Source: an uncultured Pontibacter sp. (GTDB lineage: Bacteria > Bacteroidota > Bacteroidia > Cytophagales > Hymenobacteraceae). From it: DNA of 64,000 bases. The notes beneath the pieces were generated by a model. The model did no database searches. It had not been told where the DNA came from and worked only from the letters and a program-made list of their open reading frames with translations. A program made the translations under genes and the position numbers. Numbering within the stretch: position 1 is the first letter of the stretch; each line of letters opens with the position of its first letter. Where the stretch lies: contig NZ_CANLMZ010000007.1 of assembly GCF_947492645.1 (NCBI RefSeq), forward strand, positions 1 to 64,000, read 5' to 3'. Positions 53,447 through 62,932 of this stretch are shown here, in pieces.

Positions 53447-53881
53447 ATGCTGAAAGAGGTTAAGAATGTCTTTGGAAGGACGTTTTACAGAGTAGAGTTT
53501 AATAAGCCGCTTAATATTATTGTTGCCGAGTGGTACGGTACTGCATCGCAACAGGATTTAGGGAAAGCGCTTATTGCCGGACTTGAGATGCATGAGCATA
53601 CACATTGTGCTTACAGGCTAAACGATAACACAAATTTTTCAGGGCCATGGGCTGAATCCGTAGCATGGCTCGAGCAAGTATGGCTCCCGCGTGCTTATGA
53701 AGCCGGCATAAGATATCTTGCTCATGTGGCACGCCCTAACTCTTTCGGGGAAACAGCAGGGGAAGTGATGATGATGGGGAAGATAGGCGCTACCATAGAG
53801 GTTCGCATATTCCAGGATAAGGCAGGTGCTTTAAACTGGCTCAAAGCTAAACAAGAGACGTCCCAGCGCCCTGCGAAGTAA
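53447..53881 (+). CDS. SpoIIAA-like / STAS-SEC14 type protein
   Basis: The 144-residue soluble protein has the strand-helix pattern of the SpoIIAA-like family (FYRVEFNKPLNIIVAEWYG, then DLGKALIAGLEMHE, then YRLNDNTNFSGPW) and a C-terminal helix (AGALNWLKAKQ). Such single-domain proteins are common in Cytophagales, and their ligand is not known. It is unrelated to an anti-sigma pair, since no kinase gene is adjacent. Confidence 0.7.
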   Translation: MLKEVKNVFGRTFYRVEFNKPLNIIVAEWYGTASQQDLGKALIAGLEMHEHTHCAYRLNDNTNFSGPWAESVAWLEQVWLPRAYEAGIRYLAHVARPNSFGETAGEVMMMGKIGATIEVRIFQDKAGALNWLKAKQETSQRPAK

Positions 53882-54246
53882 TACCTTAGGGCCAGTTCAA
53901 TAAGACTTTTTAGTATTACCAGTTTTGCTCGCCTTACAGTTTTTGCAAAGTTTTATAAGCCAGGCCACAAAGCATACTCAAACCGCAGGTTATAATTAGA
54001 TTGCTTTTTGTGCTTGAAGTATAAAAGGCAATTGCATCTTCAGCTAGTTTTCTCCCAAAACACCTTCTGCGTACACTTCCCGCTATCAGGGAGCAGCCTA
54101 TACTTTACTAATTATAAGGTTGAAATAGTAACAATTTTATATGTATGAGGTATACTGTTGTAAATTGTAACCGTGACAAATTTATACCCTTTACTGTAGT
54201 GTTTTAGTCAGCCTCCTCGTTCACAGACTGCTCTCTATTAGCTACT
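53882..54246. other. Intergenic region, 365 bp, no gene seen
   Basis: AT-rich spacer with no credible ORF and no strong hairpin. It probably holds the promoter of the acyltransferase gene. Scattered AAGTATA-type motifs are the only feature I see. Confidence 0.45.
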
Positions 54247-55323
54247 ATGTTCATTATGAGAATTAAAGAACTTGACGCCCTTCGCGGATTAGCCGCATTT
54301 GCTGTATTCCTTTTTCACTTCCAGTTGTTCGATTATGGTTATCTGGGAGTTCACCTGTTTTTCATTATTTCGGGTTTTGTTATTTTCCTTAGTGCCAAAA
54401 GCGTTAAGAAGCCATCTGATTTTGTAATAGCCCGTTTCTCGAGGTTATATCCCACTTATTGGATTTGCCTGTTTGTTACGTTTGCCGTTCTGTATATCAG
54501 CAGAGGCGATGTTACCTTTACGCAGCTACTTTTTAACCTGACTATGTTCCAATCTTTTCTGGGAGTAGAGAACGTAGATGGGGCTTACTGGAGCTTAACG
54601 GAAGAACTCGTATTTTACGTGATTGTATTTGGCGCTTTGATGTTTGGCATAATCAATCGGGTAAAGCTGTGGGTAGGGGTAATGCTTTTAATGGCTTTAG
54701 GAGGGTTGTTTCTGAACCCGGAACTTGGGGGGATGCAGAAGAACATACAAGCGGTGGTAAAATACTTTAACCTATTTGTGGCCGGTATCATTTTTTACCA
54801 CATCTACCTGGATCAGAAAGTAAAGATAACACATGTTGCAGGGCTTATACTTTGCCTGGGCATCGCCTTAATGTATGGCTATGGCAGTTACCTGCCTTAC
54901 TTTAACCATAGTATAGAGATAGCCGTGATTTGCGCTTTTTTCGGCTTGTTTACCTTGTTGGTTTTAGGCAAGCTGGCTTTCCTGCAGAAGTATAAATGGA
55001 TGCTTTTCTTAGGAGAAATATCTTACCCGTTTTACCTGCTGCACCAGGAAATAGGCCTTGCCTTCAGGAGGCTGTTCACTACCGAGAATCATTTGGTACA
55101 CATTGCACTTGTGGCGGTTATCTTTATAGGGATTACGCTGTTGGCAACATTTATCAGCCGTAACATAGAACACAGCACCTCGCGGGCTGTCAAGAAAAAG
55201 CTGCAGGGCTGGTATAATGGTAAACCAGTAGCAGATAAAGCGCCTGGCGTGGCCCCAGAATCAGCGGCAGTAGTTGTAGATGGCCTTTCTGTGCCTCAGG
55301 CCGAAAAAGCCTCAGCACCTTAA
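54247..55323 (+). CDS. Acyltransferase family 3 membrane protein (OafA/YrhL-like)
   Basis: The 358-residue protein begins with RIKELDALRGLAAFAVFLFH, the signature of acyltransferase-3 enzymes with the catalytic-region His (20s), then HLFFIISGFVIFLSAKS and about ten membrane helices. YWSLTEELVFYVIVF corresponds to the second conserved motif. These enzymes O-acetylate surface polysaccharides, peptidoglycan or other exported glycans. A second ATG at 54256 is also possible. It converges on the rodA gene with 3 bp between stops. The C-terminal 40 residues are Ala/Pro-rich and probably disordered. Confidence 0.93.
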   Translation: MFIMRIKELDALRGLAAFAVFLFHFQLFDYGYLGVHLFFIISGFVIFLSAKSVKKPSDFVIARFSRLYPTYWICLFVTFAVLYISRGDVTFTQLLFNLTMFQSFLGVENVDGAYWSLTEELVFYVIVFGALMFGIINRVKLWVGVMLLMALGGLFLNPELGGMQKNIQAVVKYFNLFVAGIIFYHIYLDQKVKITHVAGLILCLGIALMYGYGSYLPYFNHSIEIAVICAFFGLFTLLVLGKLAFLQKYKWMLFLGEISYPFYLLHQEIGLAFRRLFTTENHLVHIALVAVIFIGITLLATFISRNIEHSTSRAVKKKLQGWYNGKPVADKAPGVAPESAAVVVDGLSVPQAEKASAP

Positions 55324-55326
55324 AGT

Positions 55327-56655
55327 TTATTGCCTTGCCAGGTCTTTAGAACGGTTGGCATCTATGGCTATAAGTATAAACAACAAGATTGTAAAGGACC
55401 ACAATGAGGAGCCTCCATAACTAAAGAATGGCAACGGAATACCTACTACAGGGGCAAGGCCAATAGTCATGCCCACGTTTACCAGAAAGTGGAAGAAGAT
55501 AATGGATGCCACGCAATAGCCGTAGGTGCGCCCAAAAACAGAGCGCTGCCGTTCTGCAATGCCTACTATCCGGATAAGCAGAAACACAAACAAGCCAATC
55601 AGAATGGTGCTCCCTATCCATCCATGCTCTTCGCCAATTGTGCAAAATATAAAGTCCGTGCTTTGCTCGGGCACGAAGTCAAACTTAGTTTGAGTGCCTT
55701 CCAGGAAGCCTTTGCCTAAAAAGCCCCCAGAGCCAATTGCAATCTTAGACTGTGTAACGTTCCAGCCATAGCCTAGCGGGTCTGCCTCAGGGTTGATAAG
55801 CGCCTTGATACGGTTTTGCTGGTGTGGCTGAAGTATGTTATTTACAAAGTAATCCACACTAAAGATCATACCTATTACCAGCAGCAGCATAGCTGCCATT
55901 GTTTTAATGCGGCGCAGCAGGCGATAATCCATCCACACAGCCAAACCCATCAATACTGTTATCCCTAGAATAAGGTATAGCTTAGGCACAAGCAGCGTAA
56001 GTATAAAAATAGCCGCCGCTGAGCCGCCAATAATAAGTATAAGCGGGGACATGCCTTCGCGGAAGAAAGCAAGTATAAATGCGCCAAACACCAGCGCTGA
56101 GCCTGTTTCGTTTTGTAGGATGATGATAGCTGGAGGTACAAAAGTGATGGCCGCCAAAATCATCTGGTCTTTAAACTTTTGCTGTCGCAGATTAACATTG
56201 CTGAGGTACTTGGAAACGGCAAGTGCTGTGGCAAATTTAGCCAGCTCGGCAGGCTGCAGGCGTATTCCAGCTCCTAAGTCAAGCCATGATCTGGATCCCG
56301 CAATCGGTTTTGCTACCACAAGCGTTACAAGAAGCAGAAGTATAATGCCCCCGTAAATAGGGTAAGCCAGGTGTTCGTATACTTTGTAGTCAACTACCAG
56401 CAACACAATAATCAGCAGAAAAGAAGCGCCAATCCATACAAGTTGCTTACCCGAGTTAATATCGAAGCTGAGGATGTTTACAATGTTGTCTGGGCTGTAA
56501 ACGGCTGCGTAAATGTTCATCCAGCCCATAGCCACCAGCAGGAAGTACAGCAGGATCGTTACCCAATCCATGTGCTGGGTAAGCAGGCGCGACGTGCGGT
56601 GGCTGCTGCGTGTGGCTACTTTATACTTTGGTATTACTTGCTGCTCAACACCCAT
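55327..56655 (-). CDS. rodA: Rod shape-determining protein RodA (SEDS glycosyltransferase)
   Basis: RodA polymerises peptidoglycan for cell elongation together with PBP2. The 442-residue protein has about ten membrane helices and SEDS motifs: GSRSWLDLGAGIRLQPAELAKF, LGKGFLEGTQTKFDFVPEQSTDFIF (parts: GFLEGTQTKFDFVPE) and VGIPLPFFSYGGSS near the end. It follows the PBP2 gene after 3 bp, the last gene of the mre operon, and converges on the acyltransferase gene. ATG start. Confidence 0.96.
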   Translation of the reverse strand: MGVEQQVIPKYKVATRSSHRTSRLLTQHMDWVTILLYFLLVAMGWMNIYAAVYSPDNIVNILSFDINSGKQLVWIGASFLLIIVLLVVDYKVYEHLAYPIYGGIILLLLVTLVVAKPIAGSRSWLDLGAGIRLQPAELAKFATALAVSKYLSNVNLRQQKFKDQMILAAITFVPPAIIILQNETGSALVFGAFILAFFREGMSPLILIIGGSAAAIFILTLLVPKLYLILGITVLMGLAVWMDYRLLRRIKTMAAMLLLVIGMIFSVDYFVNNILQPHQQNRIKALINPEADPLGYGWNVTQSKIAIGSGGFLGKGFLEGTQTKFDFVPEQSTDFIFCTIGEEHGWIGSTILIGLFVFLLIRIVGIAERQRSVFGRTYGYCVASIIFFHFLVNVGMTIGLAPVVGIPLPFFSYGGSSLWSFTILLFILIAIDANRSKDLARQ

Positions 56656-56658
56656 TGC

Positions 56659-58488
56659 TTACTTCGATTTAATGTTCAGGTACTCTCTGCTCAATACCCA
56701 CTTCTCCTGCTCCTTTATCGTAACTGTATCAGTCAGGTACTGCTCAATCATCAGGCCGGCTATCGGCGCTGCAGACTGGCCTCCCCACTTCCCGTGCTCT
56801 ACATAAACAGCAATCGCAATTTTAGGATTATCCTTTGGCGCAAAAGCCACAAATACTGCATGGTCAGGGCCTTGCGGGTTTTGCGCTGTACCTGTTTTGC
56901 CACATACCTCAATTCCTACTTTTGACAAGTTGGCCCTACGCGCTGTACCTGCGCGCACCACTTCAGCCATACCTTCCACTATCGGCTCGTAATGCTTCGC
57001 GTTTACAGAGGTATAATGGCGTTCCTGGTACTCTTTTAGCGGTTTACCGTCGTCGCCTACAGAGCGGATGATGTGCGGAGTTACGTAATAGCCCCTGTTA
57101 GCCACAATAGACATAAAGTTGGCCATTTGCAGCGGTGTTACCCCCAACTCACCCTGGCCTATACTTAGCGAGTAAATGGTAGAATACTTCCAGCGGTTTT
57201 TGCCATACACGCGATCATACATCTCAGGCGATGCAACGATACCTTTCTTCTCGCCTGGTATGTCAATTCCTAACTTCTGCCCAAAACCGAATGTAAGCAC
57301 CTGCTCACGCCAATCTTTTAAGCCGATTGATGTATCAGTAAATGTGTTTTTAGACTTACCTTGGTTAAGCAGCATTTTGTAGGCCTGAAAGAACCATGGA
57401 TTGCAGGAGTGCTGCACAGCGCCATACAAATCAAGCGGAGATGGATGCTGGTGGCAGTTTACCAGCGATTTATTGCAGGCAAATCGGGTGCTAGGCGAAA
57501 TTACACCTTCTTCGAGGGCAATCAATGCCTGCACCAGCTTAAAAATAGAGCCGGGCGGGTTTTGGTCGGCCATGATAGGACGATTGAACATGGTTTTATC
57601 CTTGTCCTGCAACAAGGCCATGTAATTTTTGCCGTAGTCCTTGCCTGTAAATAAGTTCGGGTCGTAGAAAGGGGCTGAAACGTATGCTAAAATCTCGCCG
57701 GTAGATGGCTCTATGGCCACTATACTTCCCTTGGCTCCATTCATCAGTTTTTCACCGTAGGCCTGCAGGTCCAGGTCTATGGTGCTTACCAGGTTCTGGC
57801 CGGCAACAGATAAGGTGTCGTAGGCTCCATCTTTAAAGGGCCCTTTTTCCACGCCGCGCACATTTACCATTTTATACTTCACGCCGCGCTTGCCCATCAG
57901 GTAATTCTCATACTCCAGCTCTATGCCGCTCTTGCCAATATAGTCGCCGGGGCGATAGCCTTTGTAGGTGCTGTCTTCCAGTTGTTTTGGGCTGATTTCG
58001 GCAATATAGCCAAGTGCGTGCGCTAAACTCTGGTGCGGATAACCCCGTGCTGTACGCGCATTAATATAGAAGCCCGGGAAATCAATTAGGTTATCCTGGA
58101 TATGGGCAAGATCCTGGGTAGTTAGTTTTTGGTAAAATATAGACGGCTGCACATAAGAGAAACCGCGTGCTTTCTTAAGGCGTTCGCGAACATCCTCTAA
58201 AGGCAGCTCCAGAAGGCTGCTTAAGCGTAATGTATCCAGTTGCTTCACCTCCTTAGGCACCACCATTAAGTCGTAAACAGGCGTGTTTTGCACCAGCAAC
58301 TGGCCGTTACGGTCGTAAATAAGGCCCCGGAAAGGATACTGGATAATAGTTTTGATGGCGTTGGTTTCGGCAGCCTGCTTGTAGCTGCTGTCTACTACCT
58401 GGATATAGAAAAGGCGAAGCGCATACACGATGCCCACCAATAAGAAAATGCCCTGAATTACGTATTTTCTGTTTTCTAAGTATTTCAT
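56659..58488 (-). CDS. mrdA: Penicillin-binding protein 2 (class B transpeptidase)
   Basis: The 609-residue protein has an N-terminal membrane anchor (residues 10-28), a pedestal domain with RGLIYDRNGQLLVQN, and a transpeptidase domain with SxxK as SIFK in PPGSIFKLVQALIALEEG, an SCN-type segment in QHSCNPWFF, and KTG in VCGKTGTAQNP. It cross-links elongation peptidoglycan with RodA. The start codon immediately follows the MreD stop, and the RodA start lies 3 bp past its stop, so translation is coupled. Confidence 0.96.
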   Translation of the reverse strand: MKYLENRKYVIQGIFLLVGIVYALRLFYIQVVDSSYKQAAETNAIKTIIQYPFRGLIYDRNGQLLVQNTPVYDLMVVPKEVKQLDTLRLSSLLELPLEDVRERLKKARGFSYVQPSIFYQKLTTQDLAHIQDNLIDFPGFYINARTARGYPHQSLAHALGYIAEISPKQLEDSTYKGYRPGDYIGKSGIELEYENYLMGKRGVKYKMVNVRGVEKGPFKDGAYDTLSVAGQNLVSTIDLDLQAYGEKLMNGAKGSIVAIEPSTGEILAYVSAPFYDPNLFTGKDYGKNYMALLQDKDKTMFNRPIMADQNPPGSIFKLVQALIALEEGVISPSTRFACNKSLVNCHQHPSPLDLYGAVQHSCNPWFFQAYKMLLNQGKSKNTFTDTSIGLKDWREQVLTFGFGQKLGIDIPGEKKGIVASPEMYDRVYGKNRWKYSTIYSLSIGQGELGVTPLQMANFMSIVANRGYYVTPHIIRSVGDDGKPLKEYQERHYTSVNAKHYEPIVEGMAEVVRAGTARRANLSKVGIEVCGKTGTAQNPQGPDHAVFVAFAPKDNPKIAIAVYVEHGKWGGQSAAPIAGLMIEQYLTDTVTIKEQEKWVLSREYLNIKSK

Positions 58489-59016
58489 TTAAACTCTACT
58501 CGTTCTCTTGGGTGAGAAGAACAGCAACTGCAGTATAAGTATAACTACGCCGGTAAACAAAGCGCTTACAACTATCTTTAAGAGCGTAAACAAGGCATCG
58601 TCAAAACTTATTCTTTCCAGAAAAAACACCGCTGCATGGTGCACCAGTATCAGCGTAGAAGTATAAGTCAGGAACCAGCCTTTGCCCATTACATGGATAT
58701 TTACCGAGTCGCTGATGTCGTAACCATCGCGGGGCGTAAGAAGGTTCAAAAGGTGAGGGCGCAGAAACGCTAACAATACGCTGGCAGCCGCATGTATGCC
58801 CATGGTGTCGTAAAACACATCTACCGTAAAGCCTACCAAAAAACCTAGGAAAAGGAGCAGCACTCTGTTTATGTTAATAGGCAGAAAGAGCAGAAAAGCC
58901 ACGTAAATATAGCAAAAGCCTGTACTGTAAAGCACCAGGTTATCCATCAGCAAAATCTGAAGTGCCACAAACAGTATAAACTGCACTATGTTGTTTATGC
59001 CAATGCTACTCTTCAT
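58489..59016 (-). CDS. mreD: Rod shape-determining protein MreD
   Basis: The 175-residue protein has about five membrane helices (IVQFILFVALQILLMDNLVL onward). Its position after MreC, with which it overlaps by 11 bp, and before PBP2 identifies it as MreD, although the sequence is weakly conserved as usual for the family. It links the MreB filament to the peptidoglycan machinery through MreC. Confidence 0.9.
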   Translation of the reverse strand: MKSSIGINNIVQFILFVALQILLMDNLVLYSTGFCYIYVAFLLFLPININRVLLLFLGFLVGFTVDVFYDTMGIHAAASVLLAFLRPHLLNLLTPRDGYDISDSVNIHVMGKGWFLTYTSTLILVHHAAVFFLERISFDDALFTLLKIVVSALFTGVVILILQLLFFSPKRTSRV

Positions 59017-59872
59017 TTGGAAGTATGCCTGCGTTTTGTTCCAATTCTTCTCGCTCTTCTTGCTGCGTATTCTCTACCACGTACACATAAGAAAGCTGCG
59101 CAAAATCAACGGATAGTTTAACTCTGATAGTATAAAAGCTCTTGTCGGCTTCTTTGGCAACTGAACTGATGGTACCGATCATGATGCCTTCCGGAAAAAC
59201 AGTATTGTATCCGCTTGTTACAATAGTATCGCCCTGGGCTGGTTTTACGTGCAGCGGTATGTAATCCAGTAACGCTGTGCGGTAGTCGCCGCCGGTCCAC
59301 TTAATGGTGCCAAAGGTGTTGTTCTTTTGTATTTTAGCCGATATCAGCATTTGGGAGTGCAGCAGCGACGTAGCCGTTGCATACTTTCTGGATACAGTTT
59401 TGATACGGCCCACAACGCCATTACTCGCGATAACACCCATTCCAGGCTGAACGCCATCATCTGTGCCGATAGCAAGTGTAAGCGTATTGTTTGTGCGCCG
59501 TACAGAGTTGTTTATTACGCGGCCGGCATGCAAAATATAAGGGTGCTGCTGTAGTGTATCTGTAACAGCAACAAAGGTGGTATCTAATGTTCTGGTGCTG
59601 TCTATCAAAGCTGCTCTGCGGTATTGCAGTACTTGCTGGCGCAGCAAAGCATTCTCCCGGGCCAACGTACTGTTCACGTTCGTTAGCCTGAAATAATCGG
59701 TTATGCCGCTCTGGAATTCAAGTACCTCCCCAACATACTTGTTTGCTGAGTTAAAAAATGCCGCGCCCTGATACGTGTTATAGCGCACGATCATGAAAAT
59801 GCACAGCACCTCCAGCAATACAAATATCAGGAATGCACGGAACCGGTATATAAAAGCAAAAAGATTCCGCAT
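59006..59872 (-). CDS. mreC: Rod shape-determining protein MreC
   Basis: The 288-residue protein has one N-terminal membrane helix (FLIFVLLEVLCIFMIV, about 14-29), a coiled coil (NVNSTLARENALLRQQVLQY) and two beta-barrel subdomains (GMGVIASNGVVGRIKTVS and GDTIVTSGYNTVFPEGIMIG), the normal MreC plan. It scaffolds the elongasome in the periplasm. The start is 9 bp after the MreB stop; the 3' end overlaps mreD by 11 bp. Confidence 0.95.
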   Translation of the reverse strand: MRNLFAFIYRFRAFLIFVLLEVLCIFMIVRYNTYQGAAFFNSANKYVGEVLEFQSGITDYFRLTNVNSTLARENALLRQQVLQYRRAALIDSTRTLDTTFVAVTDTLQQHPYILHAGRVINNSVRRTNNTLTLAIGTDDGVQPGMGVIASNGVVGRIKTVSRKYATATSLLHSQMLISAKIQKNNTFGTIKWTGGDYRTALLDYIPLHVKPAQGDTIVTSGYNTVFPEGIMIGTISSVAKEADKSFYTIRVKLSVDFAQLSYVYVVENTQQEEREELEQNAGILPNEE

Positions 59873-59881
59873 TTAGCCCTC

Positions 59882-60907
59882 TTAGGTTAGCAGGACGTTC
59901 TTGAAACCCTCGATGTTCTTGATGGCTGCACCTGTGCCGCGTACAACAGCTCTAAGCGGATCTTCGGCAATGTGTATCGGAAGCTTAGTTTTGGCAGCCA
60001 GGCGCTTGTCAAAGCCACGCAGCATGGCTCCGCCACCTGTCAGGTGAATACCGTTGTCATAAATATCGGCAGAAAGCTCTGGTGGCGCTATCTCTAGTGC
60101 TTTCAGAACGGCCTCTTCTATTTTAGATACAGACTTATCAAGCGCAATGGCGATTTCCTGGTAAGTAACTTTAATTACTTTCGGGATACCGGTCATCAGG
60201 TCGCGGCCACGGATCTCGTAGTCAGCAGGAGGGTTCTCGATTTCTGTAAGCGCTGCACCTACCTCAATTTTGATCTTCTCGGCAGAGCGCTCACCGATCA
60301 GCAGGTTGTGCTGGCGGCGCATGTAGTCCAGTATGTCTTTTGTGAAAACGTCGCCGGCAATGCGGATAGACTGATCGCAAACGATACCAGAAAGCGCGAT
60401 AACGGCAATCTCTGTAGTACCACCCCCGATGTCCACGATCATAGAACCGATTGGCTGCTCTACGTCAATACCGATACCGATGGCAGCTGCCATTGGCTCC
60501 TGTATCATCCATACTTCCTTTGCGCCGGCATGCTGCGCGGAGTCGCGTACGGCACGTTTCTCAACCTCAGTAATGCCAGAAGGAATACAGATTACCATGC
60601 GGTGCGAAGGCTGAAATAAACGTCGGCCCGTATCGATCATTTTGATCATACCACGAATCATCTCTTCAGCAGCATGGAAGTCGGCAATTACACCGTCTTT
60701 CAGCGGGCGAATGGTTTTGATATTTTCATGGGTCTTTTCGTGCATTTGCATGGCGTTGCGGCCGATGGCAAGCACTCTGCCCGTGGTACGGTCTACTGCA
60801 ATAATCGAGGGTTCGTCTACTACAATTTTATCGTTATGGATGATCAGAGTATTGGCTGTACCCAAATCGATCGCTATATCACTTGTTAAAAAATTGAAAA
60901 GTCCCAT
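59882..60907 (-). CDS. mreB: Rod shape-determining protein MreB (bacterial actin)
   Basis: The 341-residue actin-fold protein has DLGTANTLI (phosphate 1), the GIDVEQPIGSMIVDIGGGTTEIAVI region (phosphate 2 as DIGGGTTEIA) and the adenosine motif LTGGGAMLRG. MreB filaments under the membrane orient the elongation complex. It is the first gene of mreB-mreC-mreD-mrdA-rodA. A 471-bp gap lies upstream; a possible -7 TAATTTTG is visible on the minus strand near 60984-60991 but no matching -33 TTG. Confidence 0.97.
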   Translation of the reverse strand: MGLFNFLTSDIAIDLGTANTLIIHNDKIVVDEPSIIAVDRTTGRVLAIGRNAMQMHEKTHENIKTIRPLKDGVIADFHAAEEMIRGMIKMIDTGRRLFQPSHRMVICIPSGITEVEKRAVRDSAQHAGAKEVWMIQEPMAAAIGIGIDVEQPIGSMIVDIGGGTTEIAVIALSGIVCDQSIRIAGDVFTKDILDYMRRQHNLLIGERSAEKIKIEVGAALTEIENPPADYEIRGRDLMTGIPKVIKVTYQEIAIALDKSVSKIEEAVLKALEIAPPELSADIYDNGIHLTGGGAMLRGFDKRLAAKTKLPIHIAEDPLRAVVRGTGAAIKNIEGFKNVLLT

Positions 60908-61378
60908 TCTATATATGTGCGGGCGTGCGGTAGCCCTTGTTATATTTCAAATATACTATAATTGTTGGGTATAATCCCGCCGCAAAATTAGTGAATTTCA
61001 ACAGAATTAATAATGTACTGCTATGGTAGATACGGCTTTTTATCATTTTGACTTTATAAAAAGCTTCTGTTACTGTTATTCAGGCTTATAACGGCAGCTT
61101 TTACTTAAAATTGAGTCCTAAAAAAGAATTCTGGAAAGCAAATTAAAATCTGTTTTATACTTTAAAAGCAGGTGCTCTTGCCGTTTTGGCGGTGTCTTGA
61201 TAAAATTAAAGGGGATATTGGCGGATGCCAAGTATAAACTGTAGCCCTGTTGATGCCGGTCGGGAGGGCTGGAAGAGTTCAAATTTTTATACTTGCCAAG
61301 TATAAAAGCGGCGGCAGTACAAAAAAGGTCTGGCTATACTTTAGCCAGACCTTTTTTGCAATGGATAAGTATGAGCTG
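60908..61378. other. Intergenic region upstream of mreB, 471 bp
   Basis: No gene is seen. It holds the mreB promoter/leader and, at its right end, the purH terminator. At 61285-61307 is an inverted pair of the genome-wide motif, TTTTATACTTG-C-CAAGTATAAAA, with 11-bp arms and a 1-nt centre, 17 bp before the terminator stem. Confidence 0.55.
61321..61357. terminator. Intrinsic terminator after purH
   Basis: The arms AAAAAAGGTCTGGCTA (61321-61336) and TAGCCAGACCTTTTTT (61342-61357) form a perfect 16-bp stem with a 5-nt loop and T-runs on both strands. The purH stop is 22 bp away. Confidence 0.92.
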
Positions 61379-62902
61379 TTAATGCTTAAAGTGGCGCACC
61401 CCTGTCATCACCATAGCCATGCCATGTGCATCGCAGTAGTCAATAGAGTCCTGGTCTTTGATAGAGCCACCTGGCTGCACTACTGCTTTTATACCTGCTT
61501 TGTCGGCAATCTCCACACAATCCGGAAACGGGAAAAACGCATCAGAGGCCATCACAGTTTTGCTCAGGTCAAACCCGAAGCTGGTAGCTTTCTCGATGGC
61601 CTGGCGCAGGGCATCTACACGGGAAGTTTGCCCTACACCGCTGGAGAACATCATTTTATCTGTAGCCAGCACAATGGTATTGGACTTGGTGTGTTTGCAA
61701 ACTTTGGCCGCGAATACAAGCGCTTTTTTCTCTTCGGCAGATGGCTCGCGCTTAGTGGCAGTCTTAAAGTCTGCTTCCGTTTCGGTGGCCAGGTCTTTAT
61801 CCTGCTCAATTACACCGTTGAGTAAAATTTTAAACAGTTTGTTCGGTAGCTCTACCTGGTTCTGCTTCAGCAAAATGCGGTTTTTCTTTGTCTTAAGCAG
61901 CGCTAGTGCATCGGCATCAAAAGCGGGAGCGATCAATACTTCAAAGAAAAGCTTGTTCAACTCTTCTGCCGCAGCCATATCTATACTTCTGTTGGCGATG
62001 ATCACACCGCCAAAGGCAGATACAGGGTCAGAGGACAAAGCATTGAGGTAAGCTTCCTTTATGCTTTCGCCGGTAGCGCAACCGCAGGCATTGGTATGCT
62101 TAAGTATGGCTACAACCGGTTCTTCAAACTCAGCGGCGAGGGCAACAGCAGCGTCCACGTCTACCAGGTTGTTATAAGATAGCTGCTTGCCATTTAGTTG
62201 CTCAAAAAGCTCGTCCAGCTTACCATAGAAGGTGCCTTTTTGGTGTGGGTTTTCGCCGTAGCGTAGTGGGGTAGCCTCACGTATACTTTGCTTAAAAGGT
62301 TGCTCCTCGTTACCGGCGTTCAGGTAGTTGAAAATGTGGGTATCGTAGTGTGATGACACATCAAATGCCTTGGCTGCAAAACGCTTACGGTCTTCCAGGT
62401 CAGTAGCGCCGTTCTTCTCCTGCAGCAACGCCACCACATCATCATACTGCTCACGCGACGACACGATCAAGACATCTTTAAAATTCTTGGCTGCCGCACG
62501 GATAAGTGAAATGCCACCGATGTCGATCTTCTCGATAATATCTGCTTCAGATGCACCCGATGCTACCGTTTCCTCGAAAGGGTATAGATCCACTATAACC
62601 AGGTCAATTGGCGGAATCTCAAATTTCTCACGCTCTGAAATATCGCTGTCGTTATCGCGGCGGTGCAGGATGCCGCCAAACACTTTCGGATGAAGCGTTT
62701 TCACGCGGCCTCCGAAGATAGACGGATAATCGGTTAGGTCTTCTACGGCTACTACTGCAGCACCTTGCTCTTCCAGGAATGCCTGCGTTCCGCCTGTAGA
62801 GTATATCGTTACGTTGTGCTTTTTCAGGAGCTCTACTAATGGCTCCAGGCGGTCTTTGTAGTAAACCGAAATAAGCGCTGATTTAATTTGGACTGGTTGC
62901 AT
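61379..62902 (-). CDS. purH: Bifunctional AICAR transformylase/IMP cyclohydrolase (PurH)
   Basis: PurH catalyses the last two steps of IMP synthesis. The 507-residue protein has the N-terminal MGS-like cyclohydrolase domain (VTIYSTGGTQAFLEEQG, GGRVKTLHPKVFGGIL) and the C-terminal transformylase (LRYGENPHQKGTFYG, the KHTNACGCA active loop and DAFFPFPDCVE near the end). Length is typical. The purN gene ends 30 bp upstream of its start, so both folate-dependent steps are probably on one transcript. Confidence 0.97.
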   Translation of the reverse strand: MQPVQIKSALISVYYKDRLEPLVELLKKHNVTIYSTGGTQAFLEEQGAAVVAVEDLTDYPSIFGGRVKTLHPKVFGGILHRRDNDSDISEREKFEIPPIDLVIVDLYPFEETVASGASEADIIEKIDIGGISLIRAAAKNFKDVLIVSSREQYDDVVALLQEKNGATDLEDRKRFAAKAFDVSSHYDTHIFNYLNAGNEEQPFKQSIREATPLRYGENPHQKGTFYGKLDELFEQLNGKQLSYNNLVDVDAAVALAAEFEEPVVAILKHTNACGCATGESIKEAYLNALSSDPVSAFGGVIIANRSIDMAAAEELNKLFFEVLIAPAFDADALALLKTKKNRILLKQNQVELPNKLFKILLNGVIEQDKDLATETEADFKTATKREPSAEEKKALVFAAKVCKHTKSNTIVLATDKMMFSSGVGQTSRVDALRQAIEKATSFGFDLSKTVMASDAFFPFPDCVEIADKAGIKAVVQPGGSIKDQDSIDYCDAHGMAMVMTGVRHFKH

Positions 62903-62932
62903 AGTTTGCGGGTATGGGTTGTTGGTTGATTT

